From positions 1,612,001 through 1,676,000 of the forward strand of contig JADJWG010000001.1 in the NCBI GenBank assembly GCA_016716475.1: DNA of 64,000 nt, given 5' to 3'. Positions within the stretch are counted from its first letter, which is position 1; each line of letters begins with the position of its first letter. The DNA comes from Phycisphaerales bacterium. GTDB taxonomy: Bacteria > Planctomycetota > Phycisphaerae > UBA1845 > Fen-1342. The translations under genes were made by a program, and so were the position numbers. Positions 1-7,880 of the stretch are shown piece after piece. The notes under the pieces are model-generated. The model was given only the letters and a program-made list of their open reading frames with translations. It had not been told where the DNA came from and searched no databases.

Positions 1-8
1 ATCCGGTC

Positions 9-962
9 TTAGCCCGGCAGAATCACCGTGTCGATAACGTGAATCACGCCGTTCGACGCGTCGATGTCCGTGGCGATGATCGTCGCATCGTTGATCATGG
101 CCTTGCCGTCCGCCGCCCGAATGCGAACCTTCTGCCCCAGCAGCGTCTCGGCCTGGCCGGCCTTCAGAGCGTCCGGCGAGTACACCCGACCGGAAACCAC
201 ATGGAACTTCAGGATGTCAGCCAGCTTGCCCTTGTTCTCCGGCTTGAGGAGGTCGGCCAGCGTGCCTTCCGGCAACTTGGCGAACGCCTCATCAGTCGGG
301 GCAAACACGGTGAACGGACCGCCGGTGGCGAGCGTCTCCGCCAGGCCCGCCGCAACCGCCGCCTTCAGCAGCGTGTTGAACTTGCCGGCGCCCTTCGCGG
401 TGTCGACGATGTTCTTGTCCGCCGGGAGCATGACCGTGTCGATCACATGGATAATGCCGTTGCTGGCCTCAACGTCCGGGGTAACGACGGTCGCGTTGCC
501 GACCTGCACTTTGCCATCCTGCACCGCGATCGTGGCCCGCTGCCCATTGAGCGTCGTCGCCCCGGTCAGCTTGATGACCGCCTTCGAATCGACCTTGCCG
601 GCTACGACGTGGTACGTCAGGATTGCCTGCAACTTCGCCTTGTTCTCCGGCTTGAGCAGCTCTTCAACCGTGCCCTTGGGGAGTTTGGCGAAGGCCTCGT
701 CGGTGGGAGCAAATACCGTGAACGGACCATCACCTTTCAGTGCATCGACCAGGTCGGCCGCGCCCAGCGCCGCCGCCAGCGTCTTGAAGCTGCCCGCGGC
801 GACCGCGGTGTCCACGATGTCGGCCTTGCCCGAGGTGCTCACCATCCGCACCGGATTACTCGCCTTCGCGGCGCCTCCGCCGCACTGAGCGAGCACGGCA
901 CTCGAACCAGCCGCCAGCACAAAGCCACCACAAATCAATCGCAACATTCCAACACTCGTCAT
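9..962 (-). CDS. Secreted protein with two fasciclin (FAS1) domains
   Basis: The 317-residue product has an N-terminal signal peptide (hydrophobic stretch ending near AVLAQ) followed by two FAS1 domains, roughly residues 45-180 and 184-317. Each has the FAS1 hallmarks: GPFTVFAPTDEAFAKLP, a downstream YHVV or FHVV block, and a closing ASNGIIHVID or ASNGVIHVID block. The two copies are very similar, so the protein probably arose by internal duplication. FAS1 domains act in adhesion and matrix contact, and bacterial ones are normally exported; the ligand cannot be read from sequence. AAGGAG lies 9 nt before the ATG; a GTG one codon upstream (965) is also possible. It lies about 80 nt downstream of folE on the same strand and may share its transcript. 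Confidence 0.92.
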   Translation of the reverse strand: MTSVGMLRLICGGFVLAAGSSAVLAQCGGGAAKASNPVRMVSTSGKADIVDTAVAAGSFKTLAAALGAADLVDALKGDGPFTVFAPTDEAFAKLPKGTVEELLKPENKAKLQAILTYHVVAGKVDSKAVIKLTGATTLNGQRATIAVQDGKVQVGNATVVTPDVEASNGIIHVIDTVMLPADKNIVDTAKGAGKFNTLLKAAVAAGLAETLATGGPFTVFAPTDEAFAKLPEGTLADLLKPENKGKLADILKFHVVSGRVYSPDALKAGQAETLLGQKVRIRAADGKAMINDATIIATDIDASNGVIHVIDTVILPG

Positions 963-994
963 CACGATCAGCTCCTTGGAAACTATCCTTCTTC

Positions 995-1012
995 GCTCGC
1001 AAAAGCGCGAGC
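995..1012 (-). other. Small hairpin between folE and the FAS1 gene
   Basis: GCTCGC (995-1000) pairs with GCGAGC (1007-1012) around a 6-nt loop. It sits between the folE stop and the FAS1 ribosome binding site. No clear T-tract follows on the minus strand, so attenuation or processing is as likely as termination. The support is weak. Confidence 0.25.
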
Positions 1013-1040
1013 CCCTTCTTGCATGGGGTAACGGTCACAC

Positions 1041-1691
1041 CTACCGGGCGTGCCCGTGGATCAGACTCAAGATTTCCCGCCGTGCCTCCGCATCCGTGGC
1101 GTAGATCCCCCGGCTGACCGTCGTCGCGGTTGCACTGCCGGGCTTCGAGATCCCCCGCATGGACATGCAGAGATGCTCCGCCTCGACCATGACCACTACG
1201 CCGGCCGGCTGGAGGTGCTCCATCATGGCGTCGGCGACTTGCGCGGTCAGACGCTCCTGCACCTGGGGGCGGCGGGCAAATGTGTCCACCGTGCGTGCCA
1301 GCTTCGACAGGCCGACCACGCGATCGCCGTTCGGGCGATAGGCGACATGCGCCTTCCCGAAAAAAGGCAGCAAGTGGTGCTCGCACATGCTGAAGAACTC
1401 GATGTCGCGCACCAGCACAACACCGTCGGTCTCCTGCTCAAACACCCGCTCGAGGTGGGCCGCGGGATCCTGCCGCAAACCGGCGAAGAGCTCACGATAT
1501 GCCCGGGCGACACGCTTTGGAGTGTCGAGGAGCCCGTCCCGGGCGGGGTCCTCGCCAATCGCAAGCAGGATCTCCCGCACGGCCCGTTCGATACGCTCAA
1601 CATCCACGGGTTGCTGGGGCGTCACCGGCAGCCGCAATGTCAGCCCGCTCACCGGTGTGCTCCGTCCCGGAATGGCTGTTTCCATATACAT
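1041..1691 (-). CDS. folE: GTP cyclohydrolase I (FolE)
   Basis: Converts GTP to 7,8-dihydroneopterin triphosphate, the first step of tetrahydrofolate and related pterin synthesis, in the cytoplasm. The 216-residue product has the family motifs in order: GLLDTPKRVARAY, SMCEHHLLPFFG (zinc Cys and His), a GLSKLARTVD block, and AEHLCMSMRGI (second zinc Cys). Length is normal for a bacterial type I enzyme. The ATG at 1691 is chosen because AGGAG sits 10 nt before it; an upstream in-frame GTG (1712) lies outside that ribosome binding site. The gene diverges from a CarH-like regulator and has a good promoter and a palindrome in its leader, so light- or B12-dependent control is an attractive inference. 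Confidence 0.97.
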   Translation of the reverse strand: MYMETAIPGRSTPVSGLTLRLPVTPQQPVDVERIERAVREILLAIGEDPARDGLLDTPKRVARAYRELFAGLRQDPAAHLERVFEQETDGVVLVRDIEFFSMCEHHLLPFFGKAHVAYRPNGDRVVGLSKLARTVDTFARRPQVQERLTAQVADAMMEHLQPAGVVVMVEAEHLCMSMRGISKPGSATATTVSRGIYATDAEARREILSLIHGHAR

Positions 1692-1715
1692 CTCAGTTCG
1701 ACTCCTTCCCACACC

Positions 1716-1733
1716 TGAACGATAATACGTTCA
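1716..1733. promoter_or_regulatory. 18-bp palindrome in the folE leader, candidate operator
   Basis: TGAACG (1716-1721) and CGTTCA (1728-1733) form a perfect 6-bp inverted repeat around ATAATA. It lies just downstream of the predicted folE transcription start and 25 bp before the start codon. A second palindrome, CGTT-CGT-AACG, lies at 1737-1747. A MerR-type regulator encoded divergently is the obvious candidate to bind here. That assignment is inferred from position and symmetry only. Confidence 0.45.
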
Positions 1734-1752
1734 ATTCGTTCGTAACGTCCTA

Positions 1753-1781
1753 AGTATTCATCACAAAGATCGGTTTGTCAA
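1753..1781 (-). promoter_or_regulatory. Putative sigma-70-type promoter of folE
   Basis: On the minus strand a perfect TTGACA (1776-1781) is followed after 17 bp by AATACT (1753-1758, 4 of 6 matches to TATAAT). Transcription would start near 1746, giving a leader of about 55 nt that carries the palindromes. No other candidate upstream of folE looked as good. Confidence 0.5.
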
Positions 1782-1866
1782 ACGGGCGTCCAGAATTATT
1801 CTGAGCGGAGCTGCCAGCATAGCGCCCCTGTTTTCGGGAGAACATCCTTAATATGCTTATTTTATA

Positions 1867-1874
1867 TAACGTTA
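1867..1874. promoter_or_regulatory. TAACGTTA palindrome upstream of the CarH-like gene
   Basis: An 8-bp perfect palindrome about 10 bp upstream of the -35 of the regulator gene. It shares the AACG/CGTT core with the two palindromes on the folE side, as expected if one regulator controls both promoters. The element is short and could be chance in this AT-rich stretch. Confidence 0.3.
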
Positions 1875-1884
1875 CAATGCGGAC

Positions 1885-1912
1885 TTGCTATTCTTGGGTC
1901 GGATTGTATAAT
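1885..1912 (+). promoter_or_regulatory. Putative promoter of the CarH-like regulator gene
   Basis: TTGCTA (1885-1890) and a perfect TATAAT (1907-1912) are separated by 16 bp. The predicted start is about 20 nt before the coding region. The stretch is clearly more AT-rich than the flanking genes. Confidence 0.5.
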
Positions 1913-1938
1913 CGATCAAAACGACCAGAGGATTTCTT

Positions 1939-2850
1939 TTGAAGCCCGTTTTGTCTCCTAAGGAGCTGGCAACCGCCATTGGCGTAAGCGAGTCGTCGCT
2001 CAAACGCTGGGCCGACGACGGCCTGATCCGTGTGGCCCGTACCGCCGGCGGGCACCGCCGCATCCCCATCGCCGAGGCGATCCGCTTCATTCGCGAAACC
2101 AAGACGCCCCTCGTACGGCCCGAAGTGCTCGGATTCACCGATCTCGATTTGGTGCAAGCCGACACCACAGGCGGCGAGGAGCCCGCCGATCTGCTCTATC
2201 GCTATCTCGCCGCCGGCCAGGCACCCGAGGCCCGCGGACTCGTTATGTCGCTTTATCTGAGTGGGCAGACCGTTGCCGCTTTAGCCGACGGACCCGTTCG
2301 CTCCGCCCTCGAGCGTCTCGGCCGCCTCTGGGAACACCACGAGAACGGCGTTTTCATCGAGCACCGCGCCACCGACATCTGCATGGAAGCGCTCTGGCAG
2401 TTGCACACCACGCTCGAGCCGCGGACGACTGTTGCGACAGCGGTGGGCGGGGCGATTCCCGGTGACCCGTACATTCTGGCGTCCCTGTTGGCGGCCACCG
2501 TGCTGGCGGCGGAGGGCTATCACGCCGTCAACCTCGGACCCAACACACCCTTTGAAGCCCTGCGCGCCGCGGTCGACCACCACAAAGCTACACTTGCGTG
2601 GCTGAGCTTCAGCCACGTTCCCGACCGACCGGCCACCGAGGCCGGCGCGCGCCGTTTCGCGCAGGAAATGGCCGAACGGGGCGTTCGTCTTGTGGTGGGT
2701 GGCCAGAGTCTGGGTAACATCGGAACGGCGCTTGGCGACAAAGTCTTCGTCGGCCGATCGATGGCGGAACTGGCCGCCTTCGCGAATGGCGTGCTCGCCA
2801 GCCGGGCGGGTGCCCAGGCCCCATTGGTGCTTCCGATCCAGATCCCATAG
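1939..2850 (+). CDS. CarH/LitR-like MerR-family regulator with B12-binding fold
   Basis: The 303-residue product has an N-terminal MerR-type helix-turn-helix (about residues 5-60, with SESSLKRWADDGLIRVARTAGGHRR) joined to the helical-plus-Rossmann module of cobalamin-binding light sensors. The CarH signature Trp-x9-Glu-His is intact at W131, E141 and H142, the same numbering as I recall for the Thermus protein. The following motif, normally ExHxxG with the cobalt-ligating His, reads GDPYILA here: Tyr178 replaces His and Ala replaces Gly. The fold continues to a VVGGQ block, so the domain is otherwise complete. It may bind B12 differently, or not at all. Start is TTG with AGAGGA 7-8 nt upstream. 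The gene diverges from folE, its most likely target together with itself. Confidence 0.87.
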   Translation: MKPVLSPKELATAIGVSESSLKRWADDGLIRVARTAGGHRRIPIAEAIRFIRETKTPLVRPEVLGFTDLDLVQADTTGGEEPADLLYRYLAAGQAPEARGLVMSLYLSGQTVAALADGPVRSALERLGRLWEHHENGVFIEHRATDICMEALWQLHTTLEPRTTVATAVGGAIPGDPYILASLLAATVLAAEGYHAVNLGPNTPFEALRAAVDHHKATLAWLSFSHVPDRPATEAGARRFAQEMAERGVRLVVGGQSLGNIGTALGDKVFVGRSMAELAAFANGVLASRAGAQAPLVLPIQIP

Positions 2851-2898
2851 CGCCGCAAGGCACCGGGTCGCCTGACCTCACAACCAAGGAGTCTCGGC

Positions 2899-4383
2899 GT
2901 GTCGCAACGCATCTTGTTCCTCGCGCCTTTGTCTGCATTGCTTTTGCTCACCGCCTGCGTGTGGCCCGCCGGTAACGAACTGGGTCGCAGCGATCTCGCG
3001 GTGGCATATCTTGATCTCGAACTGACCCTTGCCGCGCACCCACCCGATTCCACTGACATTTCTCGGATCAACGAACGCTTCGATGAGGCGAGTATCCAGT
3101 TTTTCCTCGGCCGCCAAGCCGACGCCATCCAGACGCTGCGCCGCTTGACCGCTGGCCTGCAAGGATTTGGCGCTCCACACCCTGAGCGCGGCCTGATCAC
3201 GGAGCTGCGTGGCCGCGTGGAACCGCCCACCCTGGTGCGGGATGCGCCGGAGGCGGTGACGGTCCAGCTCGACGGTACGCGCATGGGTGGGCTCATGGCC
3301 ACGAGCCGGGTAACCCTGCAGCTTCGCATTCGGAATACCGACACGGGCACCGTGGCCCATGAGCAGCCGGCCGATTTGGAAGTGCGGGCCTTGAGCCGCC
3401 CCACGGCGCGCATCGTGCTGCCCGACCACGTGCGCACCCTGCCCACCGGTGCTTACGTCCTCGAAATTGGCGCTGCCGCGGGCTGGTTCGCACCACTGAC
3501 ACGCTGGCGTGTCGTACAGGAATCACCGGAGGCGGCCCGCGCTCAACATGCGGAGCTGCTCGCTAACGTGGCGGAGACCCCAGACAATCGGCAGGCATTG
3601 GCCTCCGCACGCGCCCGCAATGAACTTCTCGTGAGCCGACCGACCGACAGCAACCTGACGGTCCTCCTGAGCGACATGGACACCTTGATCGCAGCCGTCC
3701 GCGCGGAGCTTCAAACCCTTGCTGCCGGGGCCAACCCCTACGCCAACCTTGCGGGTGACACCTGGCGCGTGCTCGCGACGGATCGCGGACCGCTGCCCTT
3801 TCGGGTCTTTGCCGGGTCCGTAGCCGATCCGGCCAAGCCCCGCCCGCTGGTCATCGCATATCACGGCGCCGGTGGCGACGAGAACATGTTCTTCTATGGT
3901 TACGGTGCCGGCCGCATTCGAACGCTCGCAGCCACCCGGAACATGATTGTCGTGACCCCGCGCACCGAGCTGGCGATCAACCAGCTCGATCATTTTCCCG
4001 CTTTGCTTGCCACCCTCGGCACAGACTATGCCATTGACCCACAACGGATCTACCTGCTCGGCCACTCCCTTGGCGCAGCGACTTCCATCGAGCTCGGTAA
4101 ACGCTACAGCGAGAACATCGCGGCCATCGTGTGCTTCGCCGGTGGTAACAATCTTCCGAACGGTGGCGCGTTTCCCGCAACCCTCATCTACGCCGGCACA
4201 CAGGACCCGATTTCCCCGATCAGTCGCATTTCGCGCGGCGTGGAAGCGGCCCAGCGCGGTGGAATCGACGTGACTTTCGAGCGACTCTCCGGTTATGGCC
4301 ATACGCTCGCGATCGGCGATCGGTTGGCAGCCGCTCTCGACTGGCTGCTGACCCATACATCCAATACGGGTAGTGGCCCGTAA
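2899..4383 (+). CDS. Lipoprotein with C-terminal alpha/beta-hydrolase (esterase-like) domain
   Basis: The 494-residue product begins with a lipoprotein signal (lipobox LTAC, Cys about residue 15), so it is probably anchored in a membrane facing the periplasm. The first 270 residues have no domain I recognise. The C-terminal part is an alpha/beta hydrolase of the esterase/depolymerase-like type: PLVIAYHGAGG (oxyanion region), LLGHSLGAATS (nucleophile Ser), YAGTQDPISP (acid) and GYGHTLA (catalytic His), all in the right order. The substrate is unknown. Start is GTG with AAGGAG 7 nt upstream. It follows the CarH-like gene by 48 bp and could be co-transcribed. Confidence 0.8.
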   Translation: MSQRILFLAPLSALLLLTACVWPAGNELGRSDLAVAYLDLELTLAAHPPDSTDISRINERFDEASIQFFLGRQADAIQTLRRLTAGLQGFGAPHPERGLITELRGRVEPPTLVRDAPEAVTVQLDGTRMGGLMATSRVTLQLRIRNTDTGTVAHEQPADLEVRALSRPTARIVLPDHVRTLPTGAYVLEIGAAAGWFAPLTRWRVVQESPEAARAQHAELLANVAETPDNRQALASARARNELLVSRPTDSNLTVLLSDMDTLIAAVRAELQTLAAGANPYANLAGDTWRVLATDRGPLPFRVFAGSVADPAKPRPLVIAYHGAGGDENMFFYGYGAGRIRTLAATRNMIVVTPRTELAINQLDHFPALLATLGTDYAIDPQRIYLLGHSLGAATSIELGKRYSENIAAIVCFAGGNNLPNGGAFPATLIYAGTQDPISPISRISRGVEAAQRGGIDVTFERLSGYGHTLAIGDRLAAALDWLLTHTSNTGSGP

Positions 4384-4394
4384 GAACCGCTGTC

Positions 4395-5486
4395 TCAGCT
4401 CCAGGAGCGGCTCGATCCCTTGATGGCCTCCGGCTCCTTTGCGAACCGGCGGGCCGCTTCGGCGGTGACGCGACCAGCGGTGACCAGCGCTTGCAGACTT
4501 TCGTCCAACTGCACCGCACCCTCGCGCTTGCCAGTCTGCACGGCCGACTCGAGTTGCTCGATTTTGCCAGCCCGGATCACCACCTGCACACCGCCGTGTA
4601 CGGGCAGCACCTCGAGCGCAAGAGCGCGGCCGGCATGTTCATCAAGCGCGGGGACCAGGTGTTGGCACACAATCGCACGCAGACTGAGCGAGAGCTGGGT
4701 GCGAATCTCGTCCTGTGCGTCCGCTGGGAAGATGTCGACCAGCCGCGAGAGTGCCCCCTTCGCATCCCGGGTGTGCAACGTGGTCAGGACAAGGTGGCCG
4801 GTCTCGGCTGCACTGATCGCGAGCTGGGCGGTTTCGCGATCACGAATTTCTCCGACCAGGATCACCTCCGGATCCTGGCGCAGCCCGGCGCGGAGGCCGT
4901 CGGCAAAAGTATCCACGTCACGCCCAACCTCCCGCTGGGTGACGAGTCCACCCATATCCGGGGGATAGAGATATTCGATCGGCTCCTCGATGGTGAGCAC
5001 CCGCACGGCGCGCCGCTGACGAATCAACTGAAGCAGCGCTGCAAGGGTCGTCGTCTTGCCCGAGCCCGTCACGCCCGTGACGACAATCAGCCCGTCCCGG
5101 CAGGCGGCCAGTCGCTCCGCCACCTCCTGGGGGAAACCCAGGACTTCAAGCGAAGGAATCACGCTTGGAATATGTCGCAGGCAAGCGCACCACGCGCCTT
5201 GTGCCAGGTACACCCCCACCCGGAAACGGGCGGTTGCGCCCTCATAGGTCGTGGACACCGAACAATCCACACTTTTCTGTTGGCCCAGCGCATCCCGCAA
5301 GCGGTAGGGCACCAGCGCCCGCACGAGTTGATCCGTATCCGATGGCGTCAGCGCCTTGCCCGGCAAAACCACCAGCTTCCCATGGACACGCACCGTCGGC
5401 GCATAGCCCGGGACAAGGTGCAGGTCAGATGCGCCCTGCGCGAGCGTAGCGTGCAGCAGGGCGTCCAGATCGGTGGCGGGCTTCAT
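4395..5486 (-). CDS. pilT: PilT-type retraction ATPase
   Basis: Hexameric cytoplasmic ATPase that powers pilus retraction in type IV pilus systems. The 363-residue product has the expected layout: an N-terminal domain with GASDLHLVPG, Walker A GVTGSGKTTT, Asp box LTIEEPIEYLY, Walker B VGEIRDRETAQLA and His box TGHLVLTTLHT. Length is normal for PilT. The ATG at 5486 is chosen because it matches the family N-terminus; the frame stays open further upstream but there it runs opposite ndk and its promoter. No pilB, pilC or pilin lies nearby, so the partner genes must be elsewhere. The C-terminus ends in a short Ser-rich tail. Confidence 0.9.
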   Translation of the reverse strand: MKPATDLDALLHATLAQGASDLHLVPGYAPTVRVHGKLVVLPGKALTPSDTDQLVRALVPYRLRDALGQQKSVDCSVSTTYEGATARFRVGVYLAQGAWCACLRHIPSVIPSLEVLGFPQEVAERLAACRDGLIVVTGVTGSGKTTTLAALLQLIRQRRAVRVLTIEEPIEYLYPPDMGGLVTQREVGRDVDTFADGLRAGLRQDPEVILVGEIRDRETAQLAISAAETGHLVLTTLHTRDAKGALSRLVDIFPADAQDEIRTQLSLSLRAIVCQHLVPALDEHAGRALALEVLPVHGGVQVVIRAGKIEQLESAVQTGKREGAVQLDESLQALVTAGRVTAEAARRFAKEPEAIKGSSRSWS

Positions 5487-5774
5487 GCCGGCGCCTTTCT
5501 GCTCTTGGTCACAACCATTCGGACGCAAGTGTCGCAAGGCATTGTCGAGCACACCCGGACCGGTACTTGCGAGATCCACATCCAACATCGTAACTGCCTT
5601 TCCGACGCACCTGAAGTCGAGAATGGCCGGGAGACGGGCCGCCCGGCAGCGTCGCGAGAGCTTGTACGTCCCGTCCAGGTAACAGGTTGCGATCGTCGGA
5701 AGTCGTCGGGCAAGGAGGCGGCCCGGTACCGCATCGTTGCCCCGGCGACAGGCCACTGCCAGGCCGTCGCCTTT

Positions 5775-5803
5775 TTGGCGGGCAGCCGCACCGCCGCTAG
5801 AAT
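5775..5803 (+). promoter_or_regulatory. Putative ndk promoter
   Basis: TTGGCG (5775-5780) and TAGAAT (5798-5803) are separated by 17 bp, giving a leader of about 37 nt before the ndk start at 5848. The -10 matches the consensus at 5 of 6 positions and the -35 at 4 of 6. Confidence 0.4.
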
Positions 5804-5847
5804 TCGGAACCGCAATCGAAACCATCGTGCAATGAGTGGGAGTGAAC

Positions 5848-6303
5848 ATGGAACGTACCCTGATCATCTTCAAACCCGACGCCCTGCAAAGACACCTCGT
5901 GGGCCGCATCCTGGCTCGCTTCGAGGACAAGGGCTTGCGCATTACCGCTATGAAGCTGCAACACTCGACCCGCAAGCAGGTCGAGCAGCACTACGAAGTG
6001 CACAGGGAGCGGCCCTTTTATGGGGACCTGGTCCAATTCATGACCAGCGGCCCCGTGATTGTCGCAGTGCTGGAGGGGCCCAACGCCATCACGGTTGTTC
6101 GCAACCTCCTCGGTGCGACCAACGGCCAGAAGGCCGACCCGGGTACGATCCGCGGAGATTTCGGCCTCGACCAGCAGTACAACCTGGTCCACGCGAGTGA
6201 CGGTCCGGAGACCGCAGCGAAGGAGATCGAGCTGTTCTTCCGGCCCGAGGAACTGGTGAGCTACACGCGCGTCACGGAACAATGGATCATGAGTGCGGGC
6301 TGA
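5848..6303 (+). CDS. ndk: Nucleoside diphosphate kinase
   Basis: Transfers the terminal phosphate of ATP to nucleoside diphosphates through a phosphohistidine, keeping NTP and dNTP pools balanced. The 151-residue product carries the family signature NLVHASDGPETAAKEI, with the active-site His in HASD, and the N-terminal ERTLIIFKPDAL block. Length is slightly above the usual 140-150. GGGAG lies 5 nt before the ATG at 5848, so an upstream in-frame GTG at 5836 is rejected because it overlaps the ribosome binding site. A GC-rich inverted repeat follows the stop. Confidence 0.97.
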   Translation: MERTLIIFKPDALQRHLVGRILARFEDKGLRITAMKLQHSTRKQVEQHYEVHRERPFYGDLVQFMTSGPVIVAVLEGPNAITVVRNLLGATNGQKADPGTIRGDFGLDQQYNLVHASDGPETAAKEIELFFRPEELVSYTRVTEQWIMSAG

Positions 6304-6320
6304 AAACCGTCCCCGAACCA

Positions 6321-6353
6321 CCCCTCCCCCGGCAGGGAGGGGCTGGGGGAGGG
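6321..6353. repeat. GC-rich inverted repeat after ndk, alternative hairpins
   Basis: CCCCTCCC (6321-6328) pairs with GGGAGGGG (6335-6342). Alternatively CCCTCCCCC (6322-6330) pairs with GGGGGAGGG (6345-6353). Two mutually exclusive stems in one element resemble dispersed REP-like palindromes or a rho-independent terminator without a T-tract. It occupies the gap between ndk and the cupin gene. Other copies outside this window cannot be assessed here. Confidence 0.55.
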
Positions 6354-6461
6354 TCGAAGCTCTGTTGAACAGCGTTACTCTCCCGACCTCCCGCCCAAGG
6401 GGGCGAGGAATGGAAATCGCTTCAAGTCCCTGCGGCGTCGTCCCGCGCGGAGTTGCCAACG

Positions 6462-6815
6462 ATGAAAGTCAAACCCCTGCATGAACATCCGCAGCAGACC
6501 GTCGGACTGGAAGGGGCGCGCGCTGTTCAGATGCGCATGCTGGTCGGCCCGGAGGATGGAGCTCGTAATTTTCACATGCGGCACTTTGAAGTCGCCGTCG
6601 GCGGACACACGCCCCACCACCAGCACGATTACGAGCACGAAGTGCTGATTCTCAAGGGGCGCGGCACGGTCAAAAGCGCCGCCGGCGATCGCCCGTGCCA
6701 GCCGCTGGACGTCATCTGGGTGCCGGCGAACGAACTACACCAGTTCGTCAACGCGGGCGCCGAACCATTCGAGTTCATTTGCCTCATTCCGGCGCCGCAG
6801 GATTGCGCGCGCTGA
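6462..6815 (+). CDS. Small cupin-domain protein
   Basis: The 117-residue product is a single cupin barrel. The metal-binding motif 1 is visible as GGHTPHHQHDYEHEVLILKGRG (in part) and motif 2 as PANELHQFVNAG. The His, His, Glu and His positions expected for a metal site are present. Small cupins of this kind range from isomerases to dioxygenases and sensors; the substrate cannot be assigned. The ATG at 6462 follows GGAG by 9 nt and is preferred over an in-frame TTG at 6453. It is followed in the same direction by the superoxide dismutase gene, with which it may share a transcript. Confidence 0.85.
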   Translation: MKVKPLHEHPQQTVGLEGARAVQMRMLVGPEDGARNFHMRHFEVAVGGHTPHHQHDYEHEVLILKGRGTVKSAAGDRPCQPLDVIWVPANELHQFVNAGAEPFEFICLIPAPQDCAR

Positions 6816-6880
6816 GTTACCCATCATCGGTTGCAACCAACCGGCTGGGTTGGGGTTGCACCCGGTAAGGAGTGAATGCC

Positions 6881-7657
6881 ATGGGAGACCTGTCGCGACG
6901 TGAACTACTCGGGTCGGCTGCCGTCGTCGGCGGCTGGATGACACTCGGCAGCACCGCGGGGTTCGCCACCGCAGCGCCAGCAGCCGGCAACGTCTCCGCC
7001 GCCGCCGCGCAGGACGGTGACGGACCGTACCGGTTGTCACCCCTGCCGTACGACTACGCCGACCTGGAGCCGTATATCGACGCGCAGACGATGAAGCTGC
7101 ACCACGATATCCATCATGCCGGTTATGTCCGCGGCGCCAACGGCGCGCTGGCCGAACTGGCCGCGATCCGCAGCACGGGGGGCGAGCGGATCCGCGAGGT
7201 GGGAGCGTTGTCGGAACGGCTCGCCTTTCATCTTTCCGGTCACATTCTGCACGAGGTGTTCTGGGCGGTGATGAAGAAGGACGGCGGTGGTGATCCCCCG
7301 GCCGACAGCGAAATCCACAAGCACCTCGTGCGCGACTTCGGCTCCGTGGATGCCTTCCGCGCGCATTACGCCGCGGCCGCCGCGCAGGTCATGGGCAGCG
7401 GTTGGGCCGTGCTCGGCTTCGAGCCGCTGGCTGGCCGGCTGCTCGTACTTCAGGCGGAGAAGCACCAGAACCTTGGTGCCTGGGGTACCGTGCCGCTGTT
7501 GCCGCTCGACGTGTGGGAGCACGCGTATTACCTGAAATACCAGAACAAGCGCACGGACTACATCAAGGCCTTCTTCGAAGTCGTCAACTGGGCCGAAGTC
7601 GAGCGCCGCCTGATGGCCTGCCGCACCGACGCGGCCGCGGCACTTACGTCCGCATAG
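6881..7657 (+). CDS. Fe/Mn superoxide dismutase with twin-arginine signal
   Basis: Dismutates superoxide to oxygen and peroxide. The 258-residue product begins with a Tat export signal (LSRRELLGSAAVVGG then an Ala-rich stretch), so it should fold around its metal in the cytoplasm and act outside it. The mature part, from about residue 48, has the Fe/Mn fold: LHHDIHHAGYV (first ligand), a second ligand His in LAFHLSGHILHEVFW, the GSGWAVL block, and DVWEHAYYLKY (Asp and His ligands). AAGGAG lies 8 nt before the ATG. A strong terminator follows. Whether iron or manganese is used cannot be decided by eye. Confidence 0.93.
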   Translation: MGDLSRRELLGSAAVVGGWMTLGSTAGFATAAPAAGNVSAAAAQDGDGPYRLSPLPYDYADLEPYIDAQTMKLHHDIHHAGYVRGANGALAELAAIRSTGGERIREVGALSERLAFHLSGHILHEVFWAVMKKDGGGDPPADSEIHKHLVRDFGSVDAFRAHYAAAAAQVMGSGWAVLGFEPLAGRLLVLQAEKHQNLGAWGTVPLLPLDVWEHAYYLKYQNKRTDYIKAFFEVVNWAEVERRLMACRTDAAAALTSA

Positions 7658-7699
7658 CACCCGCGTTTCCAGACCTGCGCGCGCTCCACCGAATTTCCA

Positions 7700-7739
7700 G
7701 GGCAGCCGGCGTGCCACCTGCGGTGCGCGCCGGCTGCCC
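7700..7739 (+). terminator. Strong hairpin after superoxide dismutase gene
   Basis: GGGCAGCCGGCG (7700-7711) pairs perfectly over 12 bp with CGCCGGCTGCCC (7728-7739), and inner bases add two or three more pairs. It is followed by a pyrimidine-rich run with several Ts (7741-7750), as in an intrinsic terminator. It lies 43 bp after the stop. Confidence 0.7.
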
Positions 7740-7880
7740 GCTTTCCTTTCCCGCCTGAGATTCCCGGACGGGACCACATTTCCGCATCTGCGCCACAAGT
7801 TTCGCGCAGAACTCACCGACACCCTCCCCGCGGTCGATACGACTCCCGGCAGGTCAACGTGCCTGCGAGGAAGGACCGCC

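Noticed and set aside
5487..5975. Long upstream extension of pilT on the minus strand
   Set aside because: It runs opposite the ndk start and promoter, is rich in Arg and Cys, and adds nothing that matches PilT.
4800..6200. Long plus-strand open frame across pilT and ndk
   Set aside because: It is a by-product of high GC: the true pilT frame on the other strand has all ATPase motifs, and ndk is in another frame.
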